NCBI GenBank assembly: GCA_028564925.1
Contig: CM053027.1
Coordinates: forward strand, 244,429,649-244,493,648
DNA: 64,000 nucleotides
Direction of reading: 5' to 3'
Origin: Lithobates sylvaticus
Lineage: Eukaryota; Chordata; Amphibia; Anura; Ranidae
Position numbers and translations under genes: made by a program. How positions within the stretch are numbered: the first letter of the stretch is position 1; each line of letters begins with the position of its first letter. This document shows, piece after piece, positions 1 to 10,233 of this stretch. Below the pieces are notes generated by a model, which searched no databases, was not told the origin of the DNA, and worked only from the letters and a program-made list of their open reading frames with translations.

Positions 1-320
1 GAGGCGTGGTGGCGGAACAACCTCCCACACTACTGCACCTTGTCCTGAATCCTTCCCAGCTGCCAAAAGAGTGACCCAATGGGCTGTGAAAGACAGGTAA
101 CGTCCCTGTCCATGCCCGCTGGACCATGAGTCAGCGGTAATATGCACCTTACCGCTGACCGCCCTGTCCAGCGAGGCATGGACATTGCTTTCCACATTCC
201 GGTAGAGAGCCGGAATCGCCTTCCGTGAGAAAAAGTGGCGTTTGGGAACCTGCCACTGAGGAACCGCACATTGAACAAACTCACGGAAGGGGGCCGAGTT
301 TACCAACTGAAAAGGCAGCA
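1..320 (-). pseudogene. hAT transposase core fragment
   Basis: The minus strand can be read in shifting frames as a hAT transposase segment: a stretch ending QWQVPKRHFFSRKAIPALY, then KVHITADSWSSGHGQGRYLS, then FTAHWVTLLAAGKDSGQ. The (T)ADxWSS motif holds the first catalytic Asp of the hAT RNase-H-like fold, and the AHW motif follows it in this family. The longest single open stretch is 84 codons (30-284), in another frame, so the gene is frameshifted here or the reading is imperfect. Transposase would bind the terminal repeats and cut the element out. The same region is recognisable in the separate relic at 51,060-51,310. Confidence 0.75.
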
Positions 321-639
321 GTTGAAGTGCTAGCAATTTAGCCAAGCTAGCATTCAACCGCTGGGCATGTGGATGTTTGGGAGTAAACTTCTTTCGACGG
401 CCCAGCAGCTGGGGCAGGGAAATTTGCCTGGTAAAATTGGACGTCGGTGTACTGCTAACAGAGTGCCCGCAAGTACTTGGCTGTGACACACCTAATTCTA
501 CACCTTCATTCCTCTCAGTGCAGCTTTCAGAGAGGACTGAAGGTATAGTGGGGTTGGAGATCCCAGCTGATGAGGAGCAAGGAGAGGTCCGCTTTGTTCT
601 TTGGTGTAGGTCTTTAATGTGCGCTTGCCAAGGAGCTGC

Positions 640-775
640 ATGGCAGGTCGACATATGTCTGGTCATGCTTGTGGTGCCCAAGCGGCTGATGTTTTGGCCA
701 CGCGAGATACGCTTGAGACATATGTTGCAAATAGCAGTGGTGAGATCTGATGCACTCGTCTCAAAATAGGCCCAC
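640..775 (-). pseudogene. BED zinc finger of the hAT transposase
   Basis: Minus-strand translation gives AICNICLKRISRG, then about ten residues, then TTSMTRHMSTCH. This is the C-x2-C ... H-x4-C/H pattern of BED fingers, which bind transposon ends. It is preceded by the usual W-x-Y/F-F-E lead-in (LVWAYFETSASD). It is not in frame with the ORF upstream at 838-1488, which suggests a frameshift, or an intron or unrelated reading in that ORF. Confidence 0.8.
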
Positions 776-837
776 ACCAAAGAACTTTTGTAATAACGTG
801 CAGAGGCAGCGCCCTGCACAGCCGGAGCTCTGCGGTG

Positions 838-1488
838 TTATTCAGTTGGTGTGCTGGCCTCAAGCTGGCCCCCGGAGGGCATCCTGCCTCGCTGGACATG
901 TGCCGCCTCCTCCTCTCTCCCTTCAGGCACCCACGTGGAGTCAGTGACCTCATCATCCCCTCCCTCTTCACCACTGGAGCAAACCTGGCAGTAAGCTGCA
1001 GCTGGTGGAACATGACTGCCAGATTGCTGTCCTTGAGCATCCCCTCTCTCTGCGCTCACGGTACTGCCTTCCTCTAGCTGGGTATCATCATTCGAGCCTT
1101 CAAATCGTTGGGCATCCTCCTGGAGCATGTACCCACTGTGCTCAAACAGTTCGGGGGACTCCTCAGGAGGACATGGTGGGTCTAGGGAAGGGGTGCCTGA
1201 TGATGCCATTGAGTACGCGTTGGCAGCTGATTTGCCAGTACCCTGAGCCTGGGTGAGAGAGGATGAGGAGGATGAGGAGGGCTTGGTCATCCACTCTACC
1301 AAGCCTTCGGCATGATGCGGCTCACCATGTCCAGCTGCCGAAAAGAAGGACAAGCGTGTCCCATGGCCACGTGCTGATGGCGATGCACCACGTCCACGAC
1401 CAGCACTGTTGTCTCTAGACACAGAGCCTGCTTGCCCTGTTTTCTTGCCTCGGGACTGTCTGCCTCTCCTTGTCTGTCTTCCAGGCAT
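838..1488 (-). pseudogene. Low-complexity N-terminal ORF of the hAT element (216 aa)
   Basis: This is an open frame on the minus strand starting MPGRQTRRGRQSRGKKTGQ. I chose the internal Met at 1488 because it begins the basic stretch; the frame is open back to 1530. The product is basic for its first ~50 residues, then Ser-rich (SSSSSSS near residue 78), then acidic (EEGGDD). No fold is recognisable. Its position, between the TATA box/leader and the BED finger, fits the disordered N-terminal extension of hAT transposases or a separate exon. It stops just before the BED finger, which lies in another frame. Function unknown; DNA or nuclear targeting is only a guess from the basic start. Confidence 0.5.
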
Positions 1489-1546
1489 TGTAGTGGGTAG
1501 TGTATATTGTGCTGGAGTCACACAGCACACACACTAACTCCTGCAG

Positions 1547-3390
1547 ATGGCTGCCTTAGATGACAACAACAGGGCCTTAGGGCAGATAGAGGCTGAGGTG
1601 GTGGCTGCCTTAGATGACAACAAAAGGGCCTTAGGGCAGATAGAGGCTGAGGTGGTGGCTGCCTTAGATGACAACAACAGGGCCTTATGGCAGATAGAGG
1701 CTGAGGTGGTTTATTGTGTGCTGTGCTCTACTCACACAGCGTACACACACACACACACACACGCTAGCTCCTGCAAATGCCTGGCTGCCTTAGATGACAA
1801 CAACAGGGCATTACAGCAGATAGAGGCTGAGGTGGTTTATTGTCTGCTGTGCTCTACTCACACAGCACACACACACACGCTAGCTCCTGCAAATGCCTGA
1901 CTGCCTTAGATGACAACAACAGGGCCTTAGGGCAGATAGAGGCTGAGGTGGTGGCTGCCTTAGATGACAACAACAGGGCCTTACGGCAGATAGAGGCTGA
2001 GGTGGTTTATTGTGTGCTGTGCTCTACTCACAGAGCACACACACACACACGCTAGCTCCTGCAAATGCCTGACTGCCTTAGATGACAACAACAGGGCCTT
2101 ACGGCAGATAGAGGCTGAGGTGGTGGCTGCCTTAGATGACAACAACAGGGCCTTAGGGCAGATAGAGGCTGATGTGGTGGCTGCCTTAGATGACAACAAC
2201 AGGGCCTTAGGGCAGATAGAGGCTGAGGTGTTGGCTGCCTTAGATGACAACAACAGGGCCTTATGGCAGATAGAGGCTGAGGTGGTTTATTGTGTGCTGT
2301 GCTCTACTTACACAGCACACAAACACACAGGCTAGCTACTGCAAATGCCTGGCTGCCTTCGATGACAACAACAGGGCCTTACGGCAGATAGAGGCTGAGG
2401 TGGTTTATTGTGTGCTGTGCTCTACTCACACAGCACACACACACTAGCTCCTGCAAATGACTGGCTGCCTTAGATGACAACAACAGGGCATTACGGCAGA
2501 TAGAGGCTGAGGTGGTTTGTGTGCTGTGCTCTACTCACACAGCACACGCACACGCTAGCTCCTGCAAATGCCTGACTGCCTTAGATGACAACAACATGGC
2601 CTTACGGCAGATAGAGGCTGAGGTGGTGGCTGCCTTAGATGACAACAACAGGGCCTTAGGGCAGATAGAGGCTGAGGTGGTGGCTGCCTTAGATGACAAC
2701 AACAGGGCCTTACGGCAGATAGAGGCTAAGGTGGTTTATTGTGTGTTGTGCTCTACTCACACAGCACACACACACACACGCTAGCTCCTGCAAATGCCTG
2801 ACTGCCTTAGATGACAACAACAGGGCCTTAGGGCAGATAGAGGCTGAGGTGGTGGCTGCCTTAGATGACAACAACAGGGCCTTAGGGCAGATAGAGGCTG
2901 AGGTGGTGGCTGCCTTAGATGACAACAACAGGGCCTTACAGCAGATAGAGGCTGAGGTGGTTTATTGTGTGCTGTGCTCTACTCACAGAGCACACACACA
3001 CACACGCTAGCTCCTGCAAATGCCTGACTGCCTTAGATGACAACAACAGGGCCTTAGGGCAGATAGAGGCTGATGTGGTGGCTGCCTTAGATGACAACAA
3101 CAGGGCCTTAGGGCAGATAGAGGCTGAGGTGTTGGCTGCCTTAGATGACAACAACAGGGCCTTATGGCAGATAGAGGCTGAGGTGGTTTATTGTGTGCTG
3201 TGCTCTACTCACACAGCACACAAACACACAGGCTAGCTGCTGCAAATGCCTGGCTGCCTTAGATGACAACAACAGGGCCTTACAGCAGATAGAGGCTGAG
3301 GTGGTTTATTGTGTGCTGTGCTCTACTCACACAGCACACACACGCTAGCTCCTGCAAATGCCTAGCTGGCTGCCTTAGATGACAACAGGC
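1547..3390. repeat. 54-bp minisatellite with (CA)n-bearing spacers
   Basis: The core unit (CTGCCTTAGATGACAACAAC... to ...AGGCTGAGGTGGTG) recurs every 54 bp in runs of one to four. Runs are separated by a spacer of roughly 60-70 bp holding a CA tract and GCTAGCTCCTGCAAATGCCT. Core plus spacer form higher-order units; two spacings near 2.8-3.2 kb are about 226-232 bp. Because 54 is a multiple of three, a plus-strand frame stays open through each run (AALDDNNRALGQIEAEVV repeated), but the spacers break it. On the transposon's own strand the array sits in the leader between the TATA box and the first ATG. Confidence 0.95.
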
Positions 3391-3479
3391 CAGAAGGGTA
3401 AAGGTGTTTAAATGTGATACTGCAATGCTGTACTAACAGCACGCACACACTAGACTAATCCCCAGAATCACAGCAGATA

Positions 3480-3660
3480 AAGGCAGACTCAGCACTCAGC
3501 AGATAATGTCACCACTCAGCAGTCAGCACAGCAGAATGTATAACACAGCACTGCAGATAATGTCAGCAGCAGTGCAATCAGCAGAATAAATACAAAAGCA
3601 AATGATCAGCAATGCATAATGTATCACAGCAGCTAATGTGACTGACACAGTCACTCACTA
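3480..3660. repeat. Irregular CAGCA-rich stretch in the hAT leader
   Basis: Short CAGCAG/AATGT words recur irregularly (for example CAGCAGATAATGTCA variants). It looks like decayed simple-sequence DNA beside the minisatellite. No gene is seen. Confidence 0.5.
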
Positions 3661-3700
3661 ACGCCGGAACACACTACACTAGGCCGCCAGAGCGGCGGCC

Positions 3701-3707
3701 TTTTATA
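3701..3707 (-). promoter_or_regulatory. TATA box of the hAT element
   Basis: The minus strand reads CACTATAAAAGGCCGCC, a consensus TATA box about 300 bp inside the terminal repeat and upstream of the leader and ORF. A GC hairpin (GGCCGCC...GGCGGCC) lies directly downstream of it at 3682-3700. Confidence 0.6.
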
Positions 3708-3739
3708 GTGTGGAGTGTGTACTAAACCCCCTGAGCTAT

Positions 3740-3920
3740 AATTGGCCACAGGCATCCTGCCTGTGGCCAATTATTGCTCTCCTCGCCGCTGGCTCTATGA
3801 TTGGCCAAGCATGCGGGGTCACAGTGCATGCTTGGCCAATCATCAGCCAGCAATGCACTGCGACATGCGTAGTGCATTGTGGGCCGTTCGTATCACACAA
3901 ATTTGATGCGAACGGCCCAA
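3740..3920. repeat. Cluster of subterminal hairpins in the hAT end
   Basis: Three near-perfect palindromes follow one another: GGCCACAGGCA/TGCCTGTGGCC (about 3742-3767), GATTGGCCAAGCATG/CATGCTTGGCCAATC (about 3799-3842) and GGGCCGTTCG/CGAACGGCCC (about 3881-3918). Subterminal hairpins are common in hAT elements and may bind transposase. Confidence 0.8.
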
Positions 3921-4002
3921 ATAGTTCTGGTCTCACCGAGCGGGGAAACACCCAATATTCGATTCGAACGTGGGTTCGAATCGAACACCGGGCCCATCCC
4001 TA

Positions 4003-4045
4003 ATACACACATACACATATACACACACATATATATATGTACAAA
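4003..4045. repeat. (CA)n/(TA)n microsatellite
   Basis: Alternating ACACAC and ATATAT run directly outside the hAT terminal repeat. It is a simple sequence with no coding content. Confidence 0.85.
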
Positions 4046-4180
4046 CTCATCAAAACAATCCAAGAAAGTATAGTTCCAAGTTCCTTAAAAAGCCATATTA
4101 TGATGGTATATTATGATGGTATAAGATAATAACAAATATACCACCTAAATAGCAATTCTTGCCCTGATGGTAAAGGGGTC

Positions 4181-5150
4181 TTAGTCTGTTTTGCCTGAGC
4201 TAAAGACCTCCAGAAAAGGCCTAAAACTCTCCGTCTCATTGTGGCCAGGTGGAGTAGTGGCATCCAAATGTCTAATCCAGCGCACTTCGTGCTGTAGCAA
4301 GATTTTGTTCCAATCCCCCCCTCTAGTTGGGATATGTACTCGGTCCAAGACCGTTAATTTGACAATTGGCATTCTATAGCCATGTCTATTGGCCACATGG
4401 CTGCCAAGAGGAAGATATAAGTTGCCAATTCGCATACTATGTAAATGTTTACTGATTCTCTGTCCCAACTCTTGTTGAGTCTTTCCGACATAGAAGGCAC
4501 CACATTGGCACTGGAGGAGCTAGACAACTCCCTGAGTCTTACAGTTTGCGAAATGTTTCATGCGAAAGCGTTCCCCATTGGGTAGTTGGAAAAAAATTCT
4601 CTTACCAATTACCTTCACAGAAAGAGCAAGAACCACAGGGGTAGGTCTTTTCTCTGGTTACCTTTATATTCACTTTGAGTGAGCATCCCGCCTATGGATC
4701 CCACTCTTCTGAAAGTAATCTGCGGGTTAGAGGTAACTAGATCCCTAAGAGAGGGGTCCTAAGTAAGGATGGACCAATATTTTGTGAGAATTTTTCTCAC
4801 AGTTTTGTGTTCGTTAGAGTATCATAGGATGATCCTTGTTGTATCATCTTTTTACTTTCCTTTAGTCTTAAAGATCAGATCATGTCTATCTCTATCCTTT
4901 ACACGATTAAAGGCTTTTTTGTGTTCGGGGGTTTTAGTACTCCCTTATGGTGGATTCCACTCCCCAATCGTAGATGCGCATTATTCGTCTTGGGATTTTT
5001 TTTCTTTTCAGGTGCATCTCCCTGTCTTTTGATTGGGGTGGATCCCCTTCCTGTCCAAGCTTTTTTGTTTGGGTACATTTTGATCTCCCCATTTTGGTAA
5101 TTTGGGAACTTCCTTTGGGGTCCCTTATACCATTATTGGTTGCCATGGCG
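4181..5150 (-). pseudogene. Penelope-like element, C-terminal part with GIY-YIG endonuclease
   Basis: On the minus strand, in several frames, I read PLE-type segments in the right order. From ~5000 to ~4740: post-RT linker (KILTKYWSIL, then SNPQITFRRVGSIGGML). Then a Cys-rich lead-in, then QCGAFYVGKTQQELGQRISKH (residues of the GIY-YIG core), then PTRGGDWNKILLQHEVRWI and a TTPPGHNE motif ending FRPFLEVF near 4185. In PLEs this endonuclease nicks DNA to prime reverse transcription. The last 95 codons (4181-4468) are open; upstream parts are frameshifted or stopped. The reverse transcriptase proper is not recognisable, so the copy is truncated. Confidence 0.8.
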
Positions 5151-6690
5151 TTGCTGTGTCTGCCATTGGTCTACTGTCTTTCCACCTTTTGTATGGAAGG
5201 CGGCACCACATCTGACCAATGATGCCTTTTCCTTTTTCCCCCTCACGGGGTGTTTCCGTCTTGATGGGTGTTCCCATCGGTGTGGTTTACACCTACACAT
5301 GGTAGCTCTGCCCACATTTCTTATCATCACTTCCGGGTTTATGACATCCCACGTGGGACGCAGCGGCATCCTTCGCATGGCGCGTCCTTCCTCCTGGATG
5401 ACGGGGCCGCGTCTGCCCTTTGGGTGGCGTGGCCACATCATCGCGTTACGTCCCAGCCATGTGACACAGCCATGAATGTGGTGATGCCTATCCGACTATG
5501 GGTTCTTATGTTGAGCAGCAGTATGAGGTGATGATGTCACGGCTGTTGTGCCAGGAGACATCATCCCCAGGCGCTCCATGAGGCTCATTTGGGGCTCAGG
5601 GGCTTTATAAGGTGGACGCCAGGAACCTTTAGGGTGCCGTCTTCCTTTCATGCTGTCCTTATTTGGATTTCCTCTGGCAAAAGTGAAGTCTCTCCATAGG
5701 AGGGGGGGGACAGACTCTGTCCTTTTGTTTGGGCAGGGTTTATGGCTACTTGGATGCCTCATCTGGGACCCTGGAACTGCTAACCTACAGTTGGTAAGTC
5801 CAGAACACTTGGATGCTATATATTTTTTTCTCCAGGTGGTGTCATATTTTGGGTTAGTGTGTACTGGTTCCATCTGTGTTTGATGCTCTGGGGTATGCAG
5901 CCTCCCCCTTGGGGGGCATCTGCTTGTTTCCCCCTGTTAGCAACTTCACCCAGACAGAGTTGCACCCCAGTTAGACACATAGTTGATATAATTATGGGTT
6001 TGCTGTAATTTAATATATAAACTTTTTTACTCCTGTATTAACCGGTCTCTATGCTCTGGGTGCCTCTGGGGATGCAGCCTCCTTCGCCTCTCATTCTGGG
6101 GGGTGGGCTGGTTTTCTCCCTACTGATGCCCTTGCTTGGTATTCTTGTCTGCCCGCTTGAGATACACATACAACCCATTAGGATGCATGTTTTTTAAGCT
6201 CAAATTCTTTTTATAGGTTCCCTGTGTCTCTTTGGCTGTCATTTTCCAAGTTTTCCCTACATTTTGACACCCTTTGGTTCCTTTGTATGTTGAAGGGCTA
6301 ATGCAAGCTGGTTGGATGATCTATGGTATGGAGGAATTTTTGTCCAAATCAACTTATTTTTGACATGTAAGCTAATTGATTATTTTGATAGGTGTTCAAC
6401 ATACACCAAAATTATTGTTATATTCAGCAATATGATATTTTCATATATTCCATGTATTTATACTGTATTTTACATTTCAGTAGTGGTAATTAGTCCCTGA
6501 TGAAGACTATATTTGCACCTTTTGAAACGTGTTGGACTCACACGCATGGATGGTTTCTATTAATGTAGTGGGATTTTACCACCTCTGCCAATTGTCATGT
6601 ATTTTTGTTTATGTTTATACAAATGTGGTTGGTTCCGCAGGAACCTTGGTTTTACAAATTCTGTGTATTAATAAATGTATATATTTTATC
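5150..6690 (+). mobile_element. Probable PLE terminal (pLTR / 3') region, plus orientation
   Basis: There is no coding content. The stretch abuts the minus-strand PLE coding remnant head to head and ends with a hammerhead-like motif (6492-6538) followed ~130 nt later by AATAAA (6669). The assignment rests on that end and on PLEs being known for rearranged, inverted and partly tandem copies with ribozymes in their terminal repeats. It is an inference; the bulk of the 1.5 kb is not recognisable by itself. Confidence 0.45.
6492..6538 (+). ncRNA. Hammerhead-ribozyme-like motif
   Basis: AGTCC-CTGATGA ... GAAA-CGTGTT-GGACT. The core CUGAUGA (6497-6503) and GAAA (6524-6527) are intact, with a 5-bp stem I (AGTCC/GGACT) closing it. 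The short CGTGTT stem III region has the minimal form known from PLE hammerheads. Stem II is weak (only AAG/CTT plus mismatches), so self-cleavage is doubtful in this copy. Confidence 0.6.
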
Positions 6691-6999
6691 AAATTTTTAT
6701 TATTTTTTTCAAAATTGCCTTTAAAATCCCATTTTGAGGTTCTCTTCTGCTTTAACTCTTTTGGGGATGATGGCAATTTACACACCAACCTTTGGGAGTC
6801 TACTACCACTTTAAGAGACAAAATGGGGTATAGTGCATGCATTGCAGAGATACAATTTTTTTTTTTGCCTTTACATTTACTTAAAAAAATCTGTCTTTTC
6901 CTTTGCAGGGCAAATGCTGTACTCCACAGCTACGCATACTCACCTTTCTTTTTTTCCCTCACCATTTCTTTTGCCTGGAGTTAAACTGAGTAACCAAGA
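6691..6999. other. No recognisable feature
   Basis: AT-rich sequence between two converging PLE relics. The open frame at 6529-6984 is not protein-like and runs across the 3' end of the element. I see nothing else. Confidence 0.5.
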
Positions 7000-7153
7000 A
7001 CATGTGTAAAAAATATATATTTTATTACAAAATATTATTAAAAAACATTCCTAACATATTATGGTTGATAATGCAACCAGTCTGGACTGACACCCTAAGA
7101 CCATTTATGTCACATAATTTTGACCAGTCAGACTCTGACAGAACATCATATGT

Positions 7154-7195
7154 GGAACCCAACACATTTCAATTTAGGCAGTTTCCTACAGGGGT
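7154..7195 (-). ncRNA. Degenerate hammerhead-like motif
   Basis: The minus strand reads ACC-CCTGTAGGA ... TTGAAATGTGTT-GGGT. It keeps a stem I (ACCC/GGGT), the GAAA box and the TGTGTT element, but the CUGAUGA box is mutated. It is the counterpart of the motif at 6492-6538 and is probably not active. Confidence 0.45.
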
Positions 7196-7384
7196 ATAGC
7201 AGTGGTCTTTTCTGTAATGTAGATACATATATCAATATTGATGTTTAGATCACTTAATACATTTTTACATGACCACTTCAATGCAAATCAATTCCCATCA
7301 CAGTACTGTATGTAAAGTCTCAGTAAGCGCTCAACCCAAAAATGTAAAAAGACCAATGGTACAAAGGTTGTCAACGGGCCCACA

Positions 7385-8065
7385 TGTCACGAATGTCATG
7401 TCCACCTCAATGCAGGTGGTCAGACACTATAGCCAGCTACTGTGTGCTTCACCTATAGCAGCCCCCTTTCCCTTAAGGCAAGCAGGCCTACTGGTACTTG
7501 GTTGCCCCCAGGACTTATACACAATGCTATAGTGCCTGGCCACCACACCAGGGTAGACGCGAACAGAGAAAACAACTACTTGCAGTTTAGCAGACAGATA
7601 GTGTGGTTCTATGACAGTCCAGGTAAAAGGCAGGCTGATTTCAGGGAATAGTCCAAAATCAGATCCAGCTCATACACAGGGAAATCCAACAGCAAAGCAG
7701 GGCAGACAAACGGGAGGCTTGATCAGGAACAATGCAGGTAACTCTGTCTCTATCACAAGCAAGGAATAGAGTGTTCGGATTGCTTATATCAGGTGACTGA
7801 CCAAATCAATCGCCTTGCAGGTGAACACAAACGGGGGGAATGCAACAGCCAACACCGGGATGCTGGAATGAGGAGTAGGAGCACTAAGTGACCCTGATAT
7901 AACCCCCCGGACCCTCAAAGACAAGCTGGACATCCAGCACAGGACCTTTAGACTGGGCAGAGGTCCCTGGATCCACAAATTCAGGCTGGTTAGCAGGGGA
8001 CGTGTCACAGGGGGACAACACCCGGATGCTGGAATGAGGAGCAGGAGCACTAAGTGATCTTGACA
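7385..8065 (-). mobile_element. Probable solo LTR
   Basis: The 681-bp block starts TGTCACG and ends TTGACA. On the minus strand it therefore begins TGTCAAG and ends CGTGACA, the TG...CA form of an LTR. The flanks are CCACA and CCACC, a 4-of-5 match to a 5-bp target duplication. No internal region lies next to it. An internal ~45-bp block (GGATGCTGGAATGAGGAG...) occurs twice, at about 7858 and 8024. The ends resemble those of element B (TGTCATG...GTGACA), suggesting a related Ty3/Gypsy family. It looks older than A and B. Confidence 0.55.
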
Positions 8066-8341
8066 CCACCCAAGTGCAATAGGGTACAGCACAAGGAGCA
8101 TCAGGAGTCCCCCACCAACTGCAAGGACTATAAAAATATGTGTCTACCAATAAAAAAAAAACACCCATTTAGGCGTGCCTACAAAAATCTCTAGAGAAGC
8201 TGAAATTAGAAATTTTTTCCCATGAAAACCCCATGATCTAAGGGGATACTGCAAGTGGACAAACATGGGAAAAGTGTAGGGGAACCAAACTATTAAAGTA
8301 AATCCAAAAATAGAACATTTAAACCCTCCAGAAATCAGTAA

Positions 8342-8747
8342 GGCTACTTTCACACTGAGCTGGAGGGCGCTGACGGTAAAGCGGCACTATATATAGCGCT
8401 GCATTACCGCCATTTTAGCGGCGCTATTCGGTCACTAGCGGGCGGTTTTAACCCCCGCTAGTGGCCGAAAAAAAAGGGTTAAAACTGCCCTCAAAGCGCC
8501 ACTGCAGCGATGCCCTATTGTTTTCAATGGCAAGGGGCGCTTTAGGAGCAGTGAATACACCGCTCCTACAGCGCTCCAAAGATGCGGCTTGCAGGACTTT
8601 TTTGATAGTCCTGCAAGCGCACCACTCCAGTGTGAAAGCCCTCAGGGTTTTCACATTGGAGTGAATTGAGCGGCTCTTTCAGGGTGCTTTGCAGGCGCTA
8701 TTTTTAGCACTTTAGTGCCTGCAAAGCGCTTCAGTGTGAAAGCAGCC
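8342..8747. mobile_element. PIF/Harbinger-type MITE
   Basis: The terminal repeats are GGCTACTTTCACACTGA and TCAGTGTGAAAGCAGCC. They are flanked on both sides by TAA (8339-8341 and 8748-8750), the TWA target duplication of PIF/Harbinger elements. The 406-bp interior has many short inverted repeats built on GCGCT and no coding capacity. Confidence 0.85.
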
Positions 8748-9229
8748 TAAGATTCTCACCACTTTCCTACAGGACCTATCATAGAGCACTGCCCCCAGAA
8801 ACTCACACCCACCCTGCTGGATGCCTAAACTCAAAGAGTTACAAAGCATGGACAGGTGAGGAGGCCCTGGACTCACAGCAAGGTTCCCCCCTGCTTAACC
8901 TACATCCCACTCACCAAATGGCAACGCTAACCAGAGAATTCCCACCAGCGGGAGTAAGGGGAGGCCCTATATGTGCTGGATGCTATTCACAATAGCATGA
9001 CCTAGCAGCAGACAACCAAAAGATGCATTGAACATACAAAAAAAAAACATAATATACAAATAAATCTCTAAACATATTCCAAAACAGAATGAAGGGGGTA
9101 TACAGTATATGTGTAACAAAAGATAATAGAGAAACAAAACACAAAAGTCATACCAAATAAAATACAAACACACCTTATTTTTATACACAAAAAGAAAAAC
9201 TACAGTGAATCATCAAAAGAGCGTTTCTG

Positions 9230-9420
9230 ATTTGTCAGATCCAAACCTATCAAGGAAGGACTTGTATCTAACCTTTTTATTTAAACCTAGGGGGTTATTG
9301 GTTCGAAGAGTATAGATCCATCTTAATTCTCTTTGTAAGAGAACTTTGTTCCAATCCCCCCCCCCAATACAAAAACCTTACCTTGGGAATGTGATAATAA
9401 TGATCATTAGCCACGTTTGC
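9230..9420 (-). pseudogene. PLE GIY-YIG endonuclease, C-terminal fragment
   Basis: The minus strand reads GGDWNKVLLQRELRWIYTL, then RTNNPLGLNKKVRYKSFLD. This is the same C-terminal block as GGDWNKILLQHEVRWI in the relic at 4181-5150. The catalytic GIY and YIG motifs are not present in this fragment. Confidence 0.75.
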
Positions 9421-9576
9421 CTATAGGTGAATAGATGTTTCCCACCTAAACAGCATGAGTATGATCATATATTTGCCTCCAAAACTCACATTTAGTTTTA
9501 CTCACATAGGAGGTAAATATATGATCAAACTCATGCTGTTCAGGTGGGCAACATTTATTCACCTATAGGCAAACAT
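9415..9576. repeat. Inverted repeat, ~67-bp arms
   Basis: 9415-9481 (CGTTTGCCTATAGGTGAATA ... TTTGCCTCC) is matched in reverse by 9509-9576 (GGAGGTAAATATATGATCA ... CTATAGGCAAACAT). The arms are imperfect with a ~27-nt loop. The right arm probably copies the PLE coding end in reverse, a local fold-back rearrangement. A smaller hairpin follows at 9610-9665 (GTGATAATGCTTGG ... CCAAGCAGCAGTATTATCAC). Confidence 0.8.
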
Positions 9577-9669
9577 ATGGCTATTGAGCATGATTATCAG
9601 ATTTCTAATAACTGTGCCTATGTGATAATGCTTGGTGCCAATTGCCAAGCAGCAGTATTATCACATGGG

Positions 9670-10233
9670 AAGAAGGACAATACGTGACATGTTCTTCTGT
9701 AGCAGTATCAGGTGTTTCTCTTCACTTCTAGTGGTCAAAGGACAAGTGTAGCAGGCAAGAGGAGCTGGGAAAGTCACTAGTGAGGTGAACCCAGTTATTT
9801 TCCCTGCATGTATTAAAAACAGCAGTTTGGTAACATAGAAACTCAGTAAAACCATAACTGTACATAACTAGCCATGTAAAACAATATCAGAAAAAAAAAA
9901 TCTGAATAATATATTACATCTGGAACTAAACTCAGTGAAATCGCTAGTGGTTTTGTTTGGCATGTTCTTTCCGTTTAAATATTTTTATACACATACATTG
10001 CAGAACTATAAACACACATATATGCATAGTTCAGCACTATGAATACATATAGATGCACACATTGCAATGTAGTAAACACACAATCCAGCATTATAAACCC
10101 AAACACTGACACGATACTGTATTATACACTCAAATAAAATCCATCCACCTCACCTCCTTCCTTTGCTAATTACATTTACAGAAAACAGTGTGAAGCTTTC
10201 CCTATGATATCTTATAACCTGTATATTTGGATA
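9670..10233. other. No gene seen; left flank of element A
   Basis: AT-rich sequence without protein-like frames. It ends with GATA (10230-10233), the left copy of the 4-bp target duplication of element A. Confidence 0.6.

Larger units (their letters stand above)
1..4002 (-). mobile_element. hAT DNA transposon, 5' half, runs off left edge
   Basis: Reading the minus strand, the element starts at 4002 with a hAT-like terminal repeat (TAGGGATGGGCCCGG). It then carries a cluster of hairpins, a TATA box, a long minisatellite leader, an N-terminal ORF, a BED zinc finger and transposase core sequence that continues past position 1. Transposase frames are interrupted between the N-terminal ORF and the BED finger, so this copy is probably inactive, unless introns explain the frame change. 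The other terminus and the 8-bp target duplication lie outside the window. Family assignment rests on the BED finger, the core motif and the terminal repeat seen together. Confidence 0.85.
7000..9420 (-). mobile_element. Second PLE relic, minus strand, with two later insertions
   Basis: On the minus strand the parts are, in order: GIY-YIG C-terminal remains (9420-9230), untranslated sequence, a degenerate hammerhead-like motif (7195-7154), and AATAAA near 7024, about 130 nt later. That spacing matches the plus-strand copy at 6492-6669. The element is split by a Harbinger MITE (8342-8747) and an LTR (7385-8065). The link between the coding remnant and the 3' end across these insertions is inferred from order and strand. 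Confidence 0.5.

Noticed and set aside
1547-3236. Repeat protein AALDDNNRALGQIEAEVV as a real coiled-coil gene
   Set aside because: Runs are broken by stops in each CA-rich spacer and the hAT is transcribed from the other strand.
1547-3390. CRISPR-like array from evenly spaced repeats
   Set aside because: Repeat units are contiguous, spacers are themselves repeated, and the genome is eukaryotic.
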